Position numbers and translations under genes: made by a program. A model generated the notes under the pieces. That model was not told the origin of the DNA. It did no database searches and was given only the letters and a program-made list of their open reading frames with translations. DNA of 64,000 nucleotides from Streptomyces sp. V1I1 (GTDB lineage: Bacteria; Actinomycetota; Actinomycetes; Streptomycetales; Streptomycetaceae). Location of the stretch: NCBI RefSeq assembly GCF_030817355.1, contig NZ_JAUSZH010000001.1:2598501-2662500 (forward strand). Direction: 5' to 3'. Below, one piece after another: positions 1 through 12,200 of the stretch (positions within the stretch are counted from its first letter, which is position 1; each line of letters starts with the position of its first letter).

Positions 1-3000
1 CGCCTTGCCCTCGGGCGACAGCGTTCCCGTCGCGTGCAGGGTCCAGTCCGTGTCCTCGGGCTCCGCGTCGTCGGCCGAGTACACACCGATCGTCCGGGCG
101 CCCGTCGGGTCCGGGCCGCCGACGGTCACGCGCAGGCGTATGCCGCCGGTGGCTGTCAGGGTGAGTGGCGCGAGGATCGTCAGTTCCTCGACCAGGTGAC
201 ATCCCACCTGGTCCCCGGCGCGTACCGCGAGTTCGACGAATGCCGTGCCAGGCAGCACGGCCGCATCGTGGACGGCGTGGTCGGCCATCCAGGGGTGCGT
301 GTCGAGCGACAGCCTGGACGCGAAGAGGTAGCCGCCCGAGTCCGGCAGGGCGGTACCCGCGCCCAGGAGGGCGTGTCCGGGCGCGTCCAGGCCGAGGCCC
401 ATCGCGTCGACGTTGACCGTCTCTGGGCTGTCGAGCCAGAACCGCTGCCGCTGGAAGGCGTAGGTCGGCAGGTCGAGACGGCTGCGGCCCTCGCCGTGCA
501 CCGCTTGCCAGTCGATCTCCACACCGTGCGCATGGGCGGTGGCCACCGACGTCAGGAACCGGCCGATGCCGCCGTCGTCGCGGCGCAGTGACCCGAGCAC
601 CGCGGCTTCGACGCCCGCCTCGCCCACGATGTCCTGCAGGGTCATCGTCAGGACCGGATGGGCGCTGCACTCGATGAAGACCCGGTGCCCATCGGCCAGC
701 AGGGCCGCCATGGCGCCCGTGAAGTCGATCGGGCGGCGTGCGTTCTCGTACCAGTACCGTGCGTTCAGATCGGTTTCCTCGAGGAGGGCGCCGGTGACGC
801 TGGAGTAGAACGCGATCGTGGCCTGCTTCCGCGGGCGCAGCCCGTCGAGCACCGTCAGCAGCTGCTCCCGCACCTCCTCCACGTGCGAGCTGTGCGAGGC
901 GTACGCGATCGGGATCCGCCGGGCCGGCACTCCCTGCGCCTCACACTCCGCCAGCAGTTCCAGCACCGCCGCGAGATCGCCCGCGACGGCAGTGACGGCC
1001 GGGCCGTTGTACGCGGCGATCGTGAGCCGGTCGCCCCAGGAGCCGATCAAGGATGCGGTCTCGTCGGCGGACCTGGGCACGGACGCCATCCCGCCACGTC
1101 CGGCCAGGGTGGCTCCGATGATCTGGCTGCGCCGGGCGACGATCCGGACCGCGTCCTCGAGGCTCAGTGCGCCCGCGACGTAGGCGGCCGCGATCTCGCC
1201 CTGCGAGTGGCCGACCACCGCCGCCGGTTCGACGCCGAAGGAGCGCCAGTGCTCCGCCAGCGACACCATGACGGAGAACAGGGCCGGCTGTACCACCTCG
1301 CCCCGTTCCAACGCCTCGGCGTCGTCCAGGACTTCCAGCAGATCCCAGTCGACGTACTGGGCGAACGCGTCGGCGCAGCGCCGCATCGACTTGGCGAACA
1401 CCGGGGAGGTTTCGAGCAGTTCCCGGCCCATTCCCACCCACTGGCTGCCCTGGCCGGGGAACACGAACACCACGTTGCCGTCTGCCGCCCTGCCCGACAC
1501 GGCGTTCGCGGCGGTTGTCCCGTCCGCCACCGCCGCAAGGCCGGCCATCAACTCGGCGCGGTCGGCGCCGACGGTGACGGCGCGGTGCTCGAGCGCCTCG
1601 CGGGTGGTCGCCAGCGACCACCCGATGTCGGCCGGGGCGGCGTCCGAGCCGGCCAGGGAGGAGAGCATCCGGGCGGCCTGTTCCCGCAGCGACGCCTCGT
1701 CGGCGGCGGAGACCGGCCACAGGACCGGCGCCGGGCCCGAAACGGAGCCACGCTCCTCGGACGCCTGCTCCTCGGGGGTCTCCTGGGCCTCGAAGATCTC
1801 CTGGGCCTCGGGGGCCTGTTCGAGGATGACGTGGGCGTTGGTGCCGCTCACGCCGAACGCGGACACCCCGGCCCGGCGCGAACGGCCGGCCTCCGGCCAC
1901 GGCATCTGCTCGGTCAGCAGACGTACATCGCCCTCCGACCAGTCCACGTGGGGGGTCGGCTCGTCCACATGCAGCGTCCTGGGCAGCACGCCATGGCGAA
2001 TCGCCTCGACCATCTTGATCACGCCGCCAACACCGGCGGCGGCCTGCGTGTGGCCGATGTTGGACTTCATCGAGCCCAGCATCAACGGCCGCGCGCGGTT
2101 CTGCCCGTATGTGGTCAGCAGGGCCTGCGCCTCGATCGGGTCGCCCAGCGTCGTTCCCGTGCCGTGCGCCTCGACGGCGTCCACGTCGGCAGCGGACAAC
2201 CGCGCGTCGGACAGCGCCGCCTGAATCACCCTCTGCTGCGAGGGACCGTTCGGCGCGGTCAGGCCGTTCGACGCACCGTCCTGGTTCACCGCCGACCCGC
2301 GCACCACGGCCAGCACCTGGTGTCCGAGCCGGCGCGCGTCCGAGAGCCGCTCCAGTACCAGCACGCCCACGCCCTCGGACCAGCCGGTGCCGTCCGCCGC
2401 GGCCGCGAAGGGCTTGCAGCGTCCGTCCGGGGCAAGGCCGCGTTGGCGGCTGAACTCGACGAACAGCGAGGGCGTGGACATCACGGTGACGCCACCCGCC
2501 AGCGCCAGGGTGCACTCGCCGCGCCGCAGCGACTGCACCGCCAGGTGAATCGCCACCAGCGACGACGAGCAGGCCGTGTCCACCGTGACCGCGGGGCCCT
2601 CGAAGCCGAAGGTGTAGGACACGCGCCCGGACGCGACACTGCCGGCGCTGCTGGTGCCCAGATACCCCTCGTACTCTCCCGAACCCCCGGGCGCGGTCAG
2701 CCGACGCGTCCCGTAATTGCCTGCCATGAGCCCGGCGAAGACGCCGGTCCTGCTGCCCCGCAGGGACTGCGGGACGATACGCGCCCGCTCGACGGCCTCC
2801 CACGAGGCCTCCAGGAGCAGCCGGTGCTGCGGGTCCATCGTGACCGCCTCGCGGGGCGAGATCCCGAAGAACGCGGCATCGAACTCGGCGGCCCCGGCCA
2901 GGAACCCGCCGTTGCGGGCATAGGTGTGGCCGTGGCTGTCCGGGTCGTCGTCGAACAGGTTCGCGAGGTCCCAGCCCCGGTCGTCGGGGAACTCGCCGAC

Positions 3001-3198
3001 GACATCGGCCTCGTCGGCCACGACGTTCCAGAGGTCCTCGGGGGAGGCGATCCCGCCCGGGTAGCGGCAGCTCATGCCAATGATCGCGATCGGTTCGGAG
3101 GCAGCCGCCAGCAGCTCGCGGTTGTGCTCCCGGAGCCGTTCGGTCTCCTTGACGGACGCCCTGAGCGCCTCAAGGAGGCGACTGTCGGAGCTTGTCAT
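1..3198 (-). CDS. Type I modular PKS, KS-AT-DH... (3' part outside window)
   Basis: The first 1066 residues of a modular polyketide synthase are visible; the reading frame runs open off the left edge. ATG at 3198 follows a GAGAGGAA ribosome site, 25 nt after the loading PKS stop, so the two are probably co-translated. The N-terminus is a short coiled-coil docking helix ([17 protein letters not shown] type). A KS follows (about 35-460; DTACSSS with Cys near 217, then EAHGTG and SNIGHTQ). The AT (about 555-880) has GHSQGE and YASH, the motif pair of methylmalonyl-CoA-specific ATs. The start of a DH is seen near 950-1066 ([12 protein letters not shown], the usual Gly being Asp). Further domains must lie outside. 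The docking helix closely resembles that of the PKS-NRPS at 25274-34147, and probably accepts the chain from the loading PKS. Family call is certain; module number is unknown. Confidence 0.95.
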   Translation of the reverse strand, partial: MTSSDSRLLEALRASVKETERLREHNRELLAAASEPIAIIGMSCRYPGGIASPEDLWNVVADEADVVGEFPDDRGWDLANLFDDDPDSHGHTYARNGGFLAGAAEFDAAFFGISPREAVTMDPQHRLLLEASWEAVERARIVPQSLRGSRTGVFAGLMAGNYGTRRLTAPGGSGEYEGYLGTSSAGSVASGRVSYTFGFEGPAVTVDTACSSSLVAIHLAVQSLRRGECTLALAGGVTVMSTPSLFVEFSRQRGLAPDGRCKPFAAAADGTGWSEGVGVLVLERLSDARRLGHQVLAVVRGSAVNQDGASNGLTAPNGPSQQRVIQAALSDARLSAADVDAVEAHGTGTTLGDPIEAQALLTTYGQNRARPLMLGSMKSNIGHTQAAAGVGGVIKMVEAIRHGVLPRTLHVDEPTPHVDWSEGDVRLLTEQMPWPEAGRSRRAGVSAFGVSGTNAHVILEQAPEAQEIFEAQETPEEQASEERGSVSGPAPVLWPVSAADEASLREQAARMLSSLAGSDAAPADIGWSLATTREALEHRAVTVGADRAELMAGLAAVADGTTAANAVSGRAADGNVVFVFPGQGSQWVGMGRELLETSPVFAKSMRRCADAFAQYVDWDLLEVLDDAEALERGEVVQPALFSVMVSLAEHWRSFGVEPAAVVGHSQGEIAAAYVAGALSLEDAVRIVARRSQIIGATLAGRGGMASVPRSADETASLIGSWGDRLTIAAYNGPAVTAVAGDLAAVLELLAECEAQGVPARRIPIAYASHSSHVEEVREQLLTVLDGLRPRKQATIAFYSSVTGALLEETDLNARYWYENARRPIDFTGAMAALLADGHRVFIECSAHPVLTMTLQDIVGEAGVEAAVLGSLRRDDGGIGRFLTSVATAHAHGVEIDWQAVHGEGRSRLDLPTYAFQRQRFWLDSPETVNVDAMGLGLDAPGHALLGAGTALPDSGGYLFASRLSLDTHPWMADHAVHDAAVLPGTAFVELAVRAGDQVGCHLVEELTILAPLTLTATGGIRLRVTVGGPDPTGARTIGVYSADDAEPEDTDWTLHATGTLSPEGKA

Positions 3199-3223
3199 TT
3201 CTCTTCCTCTCCAGCAAAGACCA

Positions 3224-6200
3224 TCAGGCGTCGCGGCCGAGGGCCATGGCCACCAGGTCGTCGGCGTCCATCGAGTCGATCTGGTCGTCGGTGCGGCGGG
3301 TACCGGTCTCGGTGCCGTCCGGGGTGCCGGTCTCGGTGCCGTCCGATGTACTGCCCGCGGGCGGTGCGGCGAGCTCCAGCAGGCTGTCGAGCAGCCCGGA
3401 GTCGCGCAGCCGCTCCAGCGGGATGCCGGCGAACAGCTCCCGGACGTCCGGCTCCTCTTCCGCCAGGGCGTCCGGTTCGATGCGGGCCAGCAGGAACGCG
3501 GCGAGTGCCTTGGGGTTCGGATAGTCGAAGACCAGGCTGGCCGGCAGCCGCAGCCCGCAGGCCACGGCGAGCCGGTTGCGCAGTTCGACCGCGGTGAGCG
3601 AGTCGAATCCGAGCTCCTTGAAGTCCTTGCCCGCCTTCACCGCGCCGGCACCGGAGTGTCCGAGCACGGCGGCCGTCTCGGCGACGACGGCTGAGAGCAG
3701 GACCTGGTCGCGCTGGGCCGCGGGCAGCCTGCGGATGCGCTGTACGAGGCCGTTCTCGACGGCACCACGCCCCGCTGTCCGGCGTGCCGTTGCCGACCGG
3801 ACGAGGCCGCGGAGCTGGGCGGGAAGCGTTCCGTCCTCCGCCCGGGCGCGCAGCCCGTTCCGGTCGAACCGGGCCGCGACGACGACGGGGTCGCCGGCAG
3901 CGGCTTCGTCGAAGAGGGCGAGGCCCTGCTGCGTCGACATCGGCAGCACGCCGGCTCCGGCCATCCGGCGGCGGTCCTGGTCGCCCAGCCGACCGGTCAG
4001 CTCGCTGTCCTCGTCCCACAGCCCCCAGGCCACGGACGTCGCGGGCAGCCCCGACGCGCGCCGGTGTTCGGCGAGCGCGTCCAGGAAGGCGTTCGCCGCG
4101 GCGTAGTTACCCTGGCCGGGTGAGCAGAGCACGCCGGCGACCGAGGAGAACAGAACGAACGCGCCGATGCCGGCGTCGCGGGTGAGCTCGTGCAGATGCT
4201 CCGCCACGTCGACCTTGGGCCGGAACACGGTTTCGACGGCGTCAGGGGTGAGCGTCTCGGTGAGGCCGTCCGCGAGGGTGCCGGCGGCGTGCACGACGGT
4301 GGTCACCGGATGCGCGGCGAGCAGCTCCGCCAGGGCCGACCGGTCGGTGAGGTCGACCGCGACGACGGTTACGTCGCAGCCCATATCCCCGAGTTCGGCG
4401 GCGAGCCGGTCCGCACCGGGCGCGTCGGGGCCCCGGCGGCTGGCGAGAACGAGCCGCCGGACGCCGTGTGCCGCGACGAGCCGCCGCGCGACCAGGCCGC
4501 CGAGCGTCCCGGTGCCGCCGGTGATCAGTGCGCTGTCACCCCACTCAGAGGGCTCGTCGCTCGCCCGGCCCCGGACGAGACGCTGGGCCAGCACCGCGCC
4601 GTCGCTGAGCGCCACCTGCGGCTCGTCGAGCGCGCAGACCTTCGCCAGCAGTTCCCTGGACGGCTCCGCCGCGTCGAGGTCGAGCAGCAGGAACCGGCCC
4701 GGGTGTTCCGCCTGTGCCGACCGTACGAGTCCCCTCGCGGCGGCGACGGCGACATTGCCCGGGTCGTCCGGGCCGGCCGTCGCCGCGCGGGTGAGGAACA
4801 CCAGTCGTGCGTCCTCGAACCGCGCGTCGGCGAGCCAGGCCTGAATCACCTCGAGCGTGCGGACGGTCGCCGCACGCGCGGCAGCGGCGAGCCCGGGGCC
4901 GGGCGGGGCGCCGACGGGTACGAAGACCACCGCGGGAGCCCGGCCGCCGGCGTCCACGGCTGCGCCGAGTGCGGCCAGGTCGCCGAAGCGCTCCACGCCG
5001 GGCCCCAAACCGTCGGCCACACCTAGGGGGTCGTCGCCGGCCAGTGCCCAACTGCCGCCGACGGGCGCGATGTCGGCGGTGGCGATCTCCACCCACTCGG
5101 GGCGGTACAGATGGTCCGGTGTACGGGTGAGGGGTCCGGTCAGCGGTCGTACGAGGAGCGAGTCGACGGTGGCCACGGGCTGTCCGTCGCCGTCCGCGGT
5201 GAACACGGCGAACGTGTCCGTGCCGGTACGGGTGATGCGCACCCGCAGCGCTGACGCCTGTGCCGCGTACAGGCTGACACCGCTCCACGAGAAGGGCAGC
5301 TTCGGCTCGGCCAGATCGCCGGCCAGAGCGGCCGAGTGCACAGCCGCGTCGAACAGCGCGGGGTGCAGGACGAACCCGGTGGTGTCGAGCGCGGCCTCGG
5401 GCCCGACCTCGGTGAACACCTCGTCACCTCGCCGCCATGCCGCCCGGATGCCCTGGAAGACCGGCCCGTACTCCAGGCCGGTGGCCGCGAACCGCTCGTA
5501 GAGGTCGCCGACGTCGATCGGCTCGCTCCCGGCGGGCGGCCAGGCGACGAGGTCGTCTCCGGTCTCGGCCTGCTTCGGACCGAGCACACCTGCGGCGTGC
5601 TCTGTCCAGTCGTCGGCCTCGTCGGTGCGGGCGTGCACGGTGAGCTTCCGCCGTCCGTCCGGCTCGGGTGCGTCGACGGAGACCTGGACCTGGATCTGGC
5701 CGGTCTCCGGGAGCACGACCGGAGCGACGATCGTGAAGTCCTCCAGCGTGGTGCAGCCGACCTCGTCACCGGCGCGCAGGGCGCATTCGACGAGAGCCGT
5801 GCCCGGTACCGGGATCGAGCCGCCGATCCGGTGGTCCGCCAGCCACGGATGAGTCCGGGCCGACAGCCGGGCGGTGAAGACGTGGCCGTCCGACGCCGCC
5901 AGCGACACCCCCGCCCCGAGCAGGGCGTGACCGGTGGCGTCCAGGCCGGCCGAGCGCACATCGCCGGCGCCGGTCTCCGAGGACTCCAGCCAGTACCGCT
6001 CGCGCTGGAAGGCGTAGGTGGGCAGGTCGATCCTGCGGGCCGCGGTGCCTTCGAACAGCGTGCGCCATCCGACGGTCACTCCGGCGGCGTGCAGCCGGGC
6101 CAGGCCCGTCAGCACGGCGGACTCCTCGTGCCGGCCCTTACGCATCACCGGAACGGCGAGCAGGTCGGGTGCCGACTGCGCTGCCAACGCCGACAGCGTG

Positions 6201-9200
6201 CCGTCCGGCCCCAGTTCGAGCAGCGCCGTGACCCCGGCACCGGTCAGCGCCGTCACCGCGTCGCCGAAGCGCACCGTCTCGCGCAGGTGCCGTACCCAGT
6301 AGGCAGGAGAGCCGACGACGCTCCCGTCGACGACGGCACCCATCAGGCTCGACACCAGCGGAATCCGCGGCTCGTTGAACGACAGCCCCGACACCACCGC
6401 GCCGTAGTCGTCCGCTATCGCGTCCATCAGCGGCGAATGGGATGCCACCGCCACCTGCAACCGCGACGACTTGCGCCCCGGCAGCCCGGCGACCACGGCG
6501 AGGACCTCGTCCTCGAACCCGGCCACCACGACGGAGCGCGGCCCGTTGACGACGGCGATCGACACGCCGTCGGTCAGCAGCGGCAGCACCTCGGCCTCGG
6601 AGGCCTCAACGGCGACCATCGCCCCGCCCACCGGCAGCGAATGCATCAGCCTCGACCGCGCCGCCACCAGGGCACACGCGTCCGGCAGGGACAGGACGCC
6701 CGCGACATGCGCCGCCGCGATCTCGCCGAGGGAGTGCCCGCCCACGTAGTCCGGCGCAATGCCAAGCGACTCCACCAGCCGGAAGAGCGCCACCTCGACC
6801 GCGAACACCGCGGGCTGCGCCCAGTCCATCTGGTTCAGCAGATCGAGGTCGACGCCCCAGACCACCTCGCGCAGACCGTCGAACTGTTCCATCACCTCGT
6901 CGAAGGCCCGCGCGAAAACCGGGAAGCGGCCGTGGAGTTCACGGCCCATGCCGAGGCGCTGGGCCCCCTGGCCGGGGAACACCACGCCCAGCGACCGATG
7001 CTCGGCCACTGCGCGCGCCGCCTCGACCACTCCGTCCGGCGACGCGAGCAGTACGGCCCGGTGGTCGAGCAGCGAACGGTCCAGCAGCGAACGGCCCACG
7101 TCCAGCTGCGTGTTGCCGTCGGCATCGGGGCCGTCGCCGGTGAAGGACCGCAGCCGCTCCAGCTGCCCGTCCAGCGCGGCGTCCGACTTCGCGGACACCA
7201 CCCAGGGCACCGCCGAAGGCCGCACGGCGCCTGCGCCAGGCTCGGGCTCCGCCGATGCCGGGGCCTCCTCGATGATGACGTGCGCGTTCGCGCCGCTGAT
7301 CCCGAACGAGGACACAGCGGCCCGCCGCGGCCGGTCGGCCGAGGGCCACTCGACGTTCTCCGTGACCAGCTCCACCGCGCCGGCGGACCAGTCCACATGG
7401 GACGACGGCGCGTCCACGTGCAGCGTCTTCGGCACCATTGCGGCGCGCATGGCGTGGACCATCTTGATCAGCCCTGCGGCGCCGGCGGCGGCCTGCGTGT
7501 GACCGAGATTGGACTTGACCGACCCCAGCAGCAACGGCTGCGTGCGGTCCTGCCCATAGGTGGCCAGCAGGGCGTGCGCCTCGATCGGGTCGCCCAGGGT
7601 CGTGCCCGTACCGTGCGCCTCCACCACGTCCACGTCAGCGGCCGACAGCCCGGCACTGGCCAGCGCGTCGCGGATCACCCGCTGCTGCGAGGGCCCGTTC
7701 GGCGCCGTCAACCCGTTCGACGCACCGTCCGAGTTCACCGCGCTGCCGCGCACGACAGCGAGGATCCGGTGGTCGTTGCGTACCGCGTCCGAGAGCCGCT
7801 CCAGCAGGAGGATGCCGGCGCCCTCCGACCAGCCCACGCCGTTCGCGGCGTCGGCGAAGGCACGGCACCGCCCGTCCGGGGAGAGCCCCCGCTGCCGGGA
7901 GAACTCGACGAAGGTTTCCGGCGAGGCCATCACGGTCACGCCACCGGCCAGCGCCAGGTCGCACTCGCCCTGCCGCAGCGACTGTGCCGCCAGGTGCAAC
8001 GCCACCAACGAAGTCGAGCAGGCCGTGTCGACCGTGAGCGTCGGGCCCTCGAACCCGAAGGTGTACGACAACCGCCCGGAGGCGACACTGCCCGCGGTCC
8101 CGGTGCTCACATAGCCTTCCAGCTCCTCGGGAACCTGGCCGAGCCGGGACACGTAGTCGTGGTGCATCACACCGGTGAACACGCCGGTCCGGCTGCCGCG
8201 CAGCGTCGCCGGGTCGATACCCGCCCGCTCGAGCGCCTCCCACGACACCTCCAGCAGCAGCCGCTGCTGCGGATCGGTGGCCAGCGCCTCACGCGGACTC
8301 ATCCCGAAGAAGGCGGGGTCGAAATCCCCGACCCCGTCCAGGAACCCTCCGTGTCTGGTGTAGGACGTGCCGGGCCGGTCCGGGTCGGGGTCGAAGAGCC
8401 CTTCCAGGTCCCAGCCACGGTCGGCGGGGAACTCGGTGACCACGTCGGCGCCCTCGGACACCAGGCGCCACAAGTCCTCCGGCGACGAAACCCCGCCGGG
8501 AAAACGGCAGCTCATCGCCACGATCGCGATCGGCTCGTCGGTTCGGGCCGTGGCCACGGCCTGCCGTGCCGGTTCCCGCCTGCCGAGCAGCTCGGCACGG
8601 ATGTGGTCCGCCAGCACCGCGACGGTCGGGTAGTCGAAGGCCACCGCTGCGGGCAACCGCAGGCCGGTCGCCGTGGCGAGCCGATGGCGCAGCTCGACGA
8701 CGGTGAGCGAGTCGAAGCCGAGCTCCTTGAAAGACTGTCCGGCCTCGGCCGCGCCGATCTGGGCCCGGCCGAGCACGGCCGCAACCTCGGCGCCCACGAG
8801 ATCCCGGACGGTCTGCGTCTGTTCGCTCTCGGGCAGCGCGAGCAGACGCTGCGCCAGTGAGGAGTCACCGGCACTCGCGGAGCGCCGCGCCGGCGTCCGT
8901 ACGAGACTGCGCAGCATGGCGGGAACCTGCCCGGTGCCCGCGCTGATGGCGGCGGTGTCCAGCCGCGCCGCGACCACGGCGGCACGGCCGTGGGCCAGCG
9001 CCTCGTCGAACAACGTGAGTCCGTCCTCGGTGGACAGAGCGGCGACACCCGATCGGTTCAGCCGCTTTACGTCCGCCTCGCCGAGGTCACCGGCCAGGCC
9101 GCCGTGCTCGGTCCACAGGCCCCAGGCGATCGACGTGGCGGGCAGGCCGAGGGCATGCCGGTGCTGCGCCAGCATGTCGAGAAAGACGTTGGCGGCCGCA

Positions 9201-12200
9201 TAGTTGGCCTGCCCGGCGCCGCCCAGAGTGCCCGACACGGAGGAGAACAGAACAAAGGCATCGAGTCCGGCATCGCGCGTCAGCTCATGCAGGTTGAGTG
9301 CGGCGTCGGCCTTGGGACGCATGACCGTGTCCACGCGATCCGGGGTCTGCGCCTCGAGCACACCGTCGTCGATGACGCCCGCGCTGTGCACCACGGCGGT
9401 GAGCGGGTGTGCGGGCGGCACATCCGCCAGCAGCGCCGCCAGCGCCTCCCGGTCCGCGGCGTCACAGGCCGCCACGGTGACGTGGGCGCCCAGCGACTCC
9501 AGCTCGGCGACGAGTTCGGGGGCGCCGGCCACGGCAGCGCCCCTGCGGCTCGCCAGCAGCAGGTGCCTGGCGCCGTACTCCACCACCAGGTGCCGGGCGA
9601 ACACCCGGCCGAGCGCACCGGTCGCGCCGGTGATCAGCACCGTGCCGTCGGCGTCGATCCCCGCCCGCCCGGCCGCCGTTCGCACCCTCTTGACCAGCCG
9701 CGGCGCCAGCACGACACCGTCCCGCAGGGCCAGCTGAGGCTCACCGGACCCCAGTGCGGCCGCCAGGAGGGGCCGGTCCGTACCGGGCTCGGCGTCGACC
9801 AGCACGAAGCGGTCCGGATGTTCCGTCTGCGCCGAACGCACCAGGCCCCAGACCGCGGCGTGGGCCAGGCCCGGCACCTCTTCGTCCGGGGTGGCGGCCA
9901 TCGCCCGCTCAGTCAGGAACACCAGCCGGGATGCGGCGAACCGCTCGTCGGCCAGCCAGCGGTGCATCAGGTCGAGCGCGCGATGCGTGACCGCCTTGGT
10001 GGTCTCGGCGAGCCGGCCCTCGGGGGACGGGCAGGGCACCACGACGATGTCCGGTACGTCCCCGGTCTCGGCGAGCGCGGCAAGGGCGGCCGCCCCGGAC
10101 TCCGCGGTGTCGAGCTCGGCCCAGTCACCGGCGCCCGGGCCGGTCACGGGCACGGGCGTCCAGTCGACTTCGAGCAGGCCGGCCCGGACCGGCCTGCCCG
10201 CGTCGCGAAGCTGTTCCGGCGTGCTGCTTCGCAGGACCAGGGATGCCACCGAAGCGACCGGTGCGCCGGTCGGGTCGGCCAGCTGGATCGACACGGCGTC
10301 GGCGGCGAGCTTCGACACGCGGACTCGCAGCCGCGAGGCGCCGGAAGCGGTCAGGCTCACTCCGGTCCAGGAGAACGGCAGACGGAGGCCTGGTTCGGGG
10401 TCGACGGCATGGATGGTGTGCAGGGCCGCGTCGAGGAGCGCCGGGTGGATACCGAACGAGGCCGCGTCGGCCTTCTCGGGCAGGGCAACCTCGGCGAAGA
10501 CCTCCCCTTCTCGCTGCCACACAGCCTGGAGACCTTGGAACACCGGGCCATAGCCGTAGCCCTGGGCGTGCAGTCGCTCATACAGCCCGGTCATCTCGAC
10601 CGGTGTCGCGTCCCGGGGCGGCCAGTGGCTCAGCTCGAACCCGGCGGGAGCCGCGTCCGGCGCCAGGACTCCTACGGCGTGCAGGGTCCATTCGCTCTGG
10701 GTGTCCTCGTCCTGGGCGAAGACGCTGAACCCGCGATGGCCCGCCTGGTCCGCTGCCTCGACCGTGAGCTGTACCCGCATCGCCCCGTCGTCGGGCAGCA
10801 CCAGCGGAGCTTGCAGGGTCAGTTCCGCCACCGTCGCACAACCGACCTCGTCACCGGCGCGGATCGCCAGCTCCACGAATGCCGCTCCTGGCACCACGAT
10901 CCGGTCCTGCACCGCGTGATCGGCCAGCCACGGATGCGTTCCCGCGGACAGCCGCGAGGTGAACAGCATCCGCCCGTCACCCGCCAGCTCAACTGCCGCC
11001 GCCAGCAACGGATGGCCGGCGGCCGCCAGCCCCGCCGAACGCACGTCACCATCGGCGACGCCGGCGGAGTCCAGCCAGAACCACTCCCGCTGGAACGCAT
11101 ACGTGGGCACATCGACGCGAGACGCACCGGTCCCCTCGAACAGCTCCCGCCACCGGATCGGCACACCTGCCACATGCAGCCGGGCCAATGCCGTCAGCAA
11201 CGCCGCTTCCTCGCCGCGGTCCTTGCGAAGGGCCGGGATCGCCGCCACCTCCGGCGCCGTCCGGGTGGCCATACCGGACAGGACACCGTCAGGGCCGAGT
11301 TCCAGCAGGGTGGTCACTCCGGCCTGGGTCAGCGTCGTCACACCGTCGCCGAACCGGACCGCTTCCCGCACGTGCCGCACCCAGTATTCGGGCGTGCACA
11401 CCACACCCGCGTCCGCGATCTGGCCGGTCACATTCGATACCAGCGGGATCCGCGGTTCGGTGAACGACAGGCCCTCTACCACGGACCGGAATTCGTCCAG
11501 CATCGGCTCCATCAACGGCGAGTGGAACGCATGCGACACCCGCAGGCGCGACGTCTTCCGTCCCTCCAGCCGCGCGACAACCGCAAGAGCCTCGTCCTCG
11601 ACACCGGCCACCACCACCGCGTCCGGCCCGTTGACCGCCGCGATCGACGTGCCCTCGGTGAGCAGCGGCAGAATCTCCTGCTCGGTGGCTTCCACGGCCA
11701 CCATTGCCCCGCCGGCGGGCAGAGCCTGCATCAACCGGGCCCGCGCCGACACCAGCGCACACGCATCCGCCAGGGAGAGCACGCCCGCCACATGCGCCGC
11801 CGCGACCTCACCGATGGAATGCCCGGCCACGTACTCCGGTGCGACACCCAGCGATTCGACCAGCCGGAACAGCGCCACCTCAACAGCGAACAGCGCAGGC
11901 TGCGCCCACCCCGTCCGATTCAACAGATCGGAGTCGGTGCCCCAGACCACCTCACGCAGACCGGCGAACTGCCCCAGCACCTCATCGAAGGCCCGCGCGA
12001 ACACCGGGTAGGAGCCGTACAACTCACGGCCCATACCCAGCCGCTGCGCGCCCTGACCCGAGAACAGCACCCCCAGACGGCCGTCCCCGGCCACCCCCCG
12101 AGCTGCCTCGACCACACCGTTCCCCGACGCCAGCACCACGGCCCGGTGATCGAACACCGACCGGTCCAGCAACGACCAGCCCACATCCACCGAAGACGGT

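Noticed and set aside
658..3597. A 979-codon plus-strand open frame over the left-edge PKS
   Set aside because: The minus strand encodes clear KS, AT and DH domains here; the plus frame has no motifs and no ribosome site.
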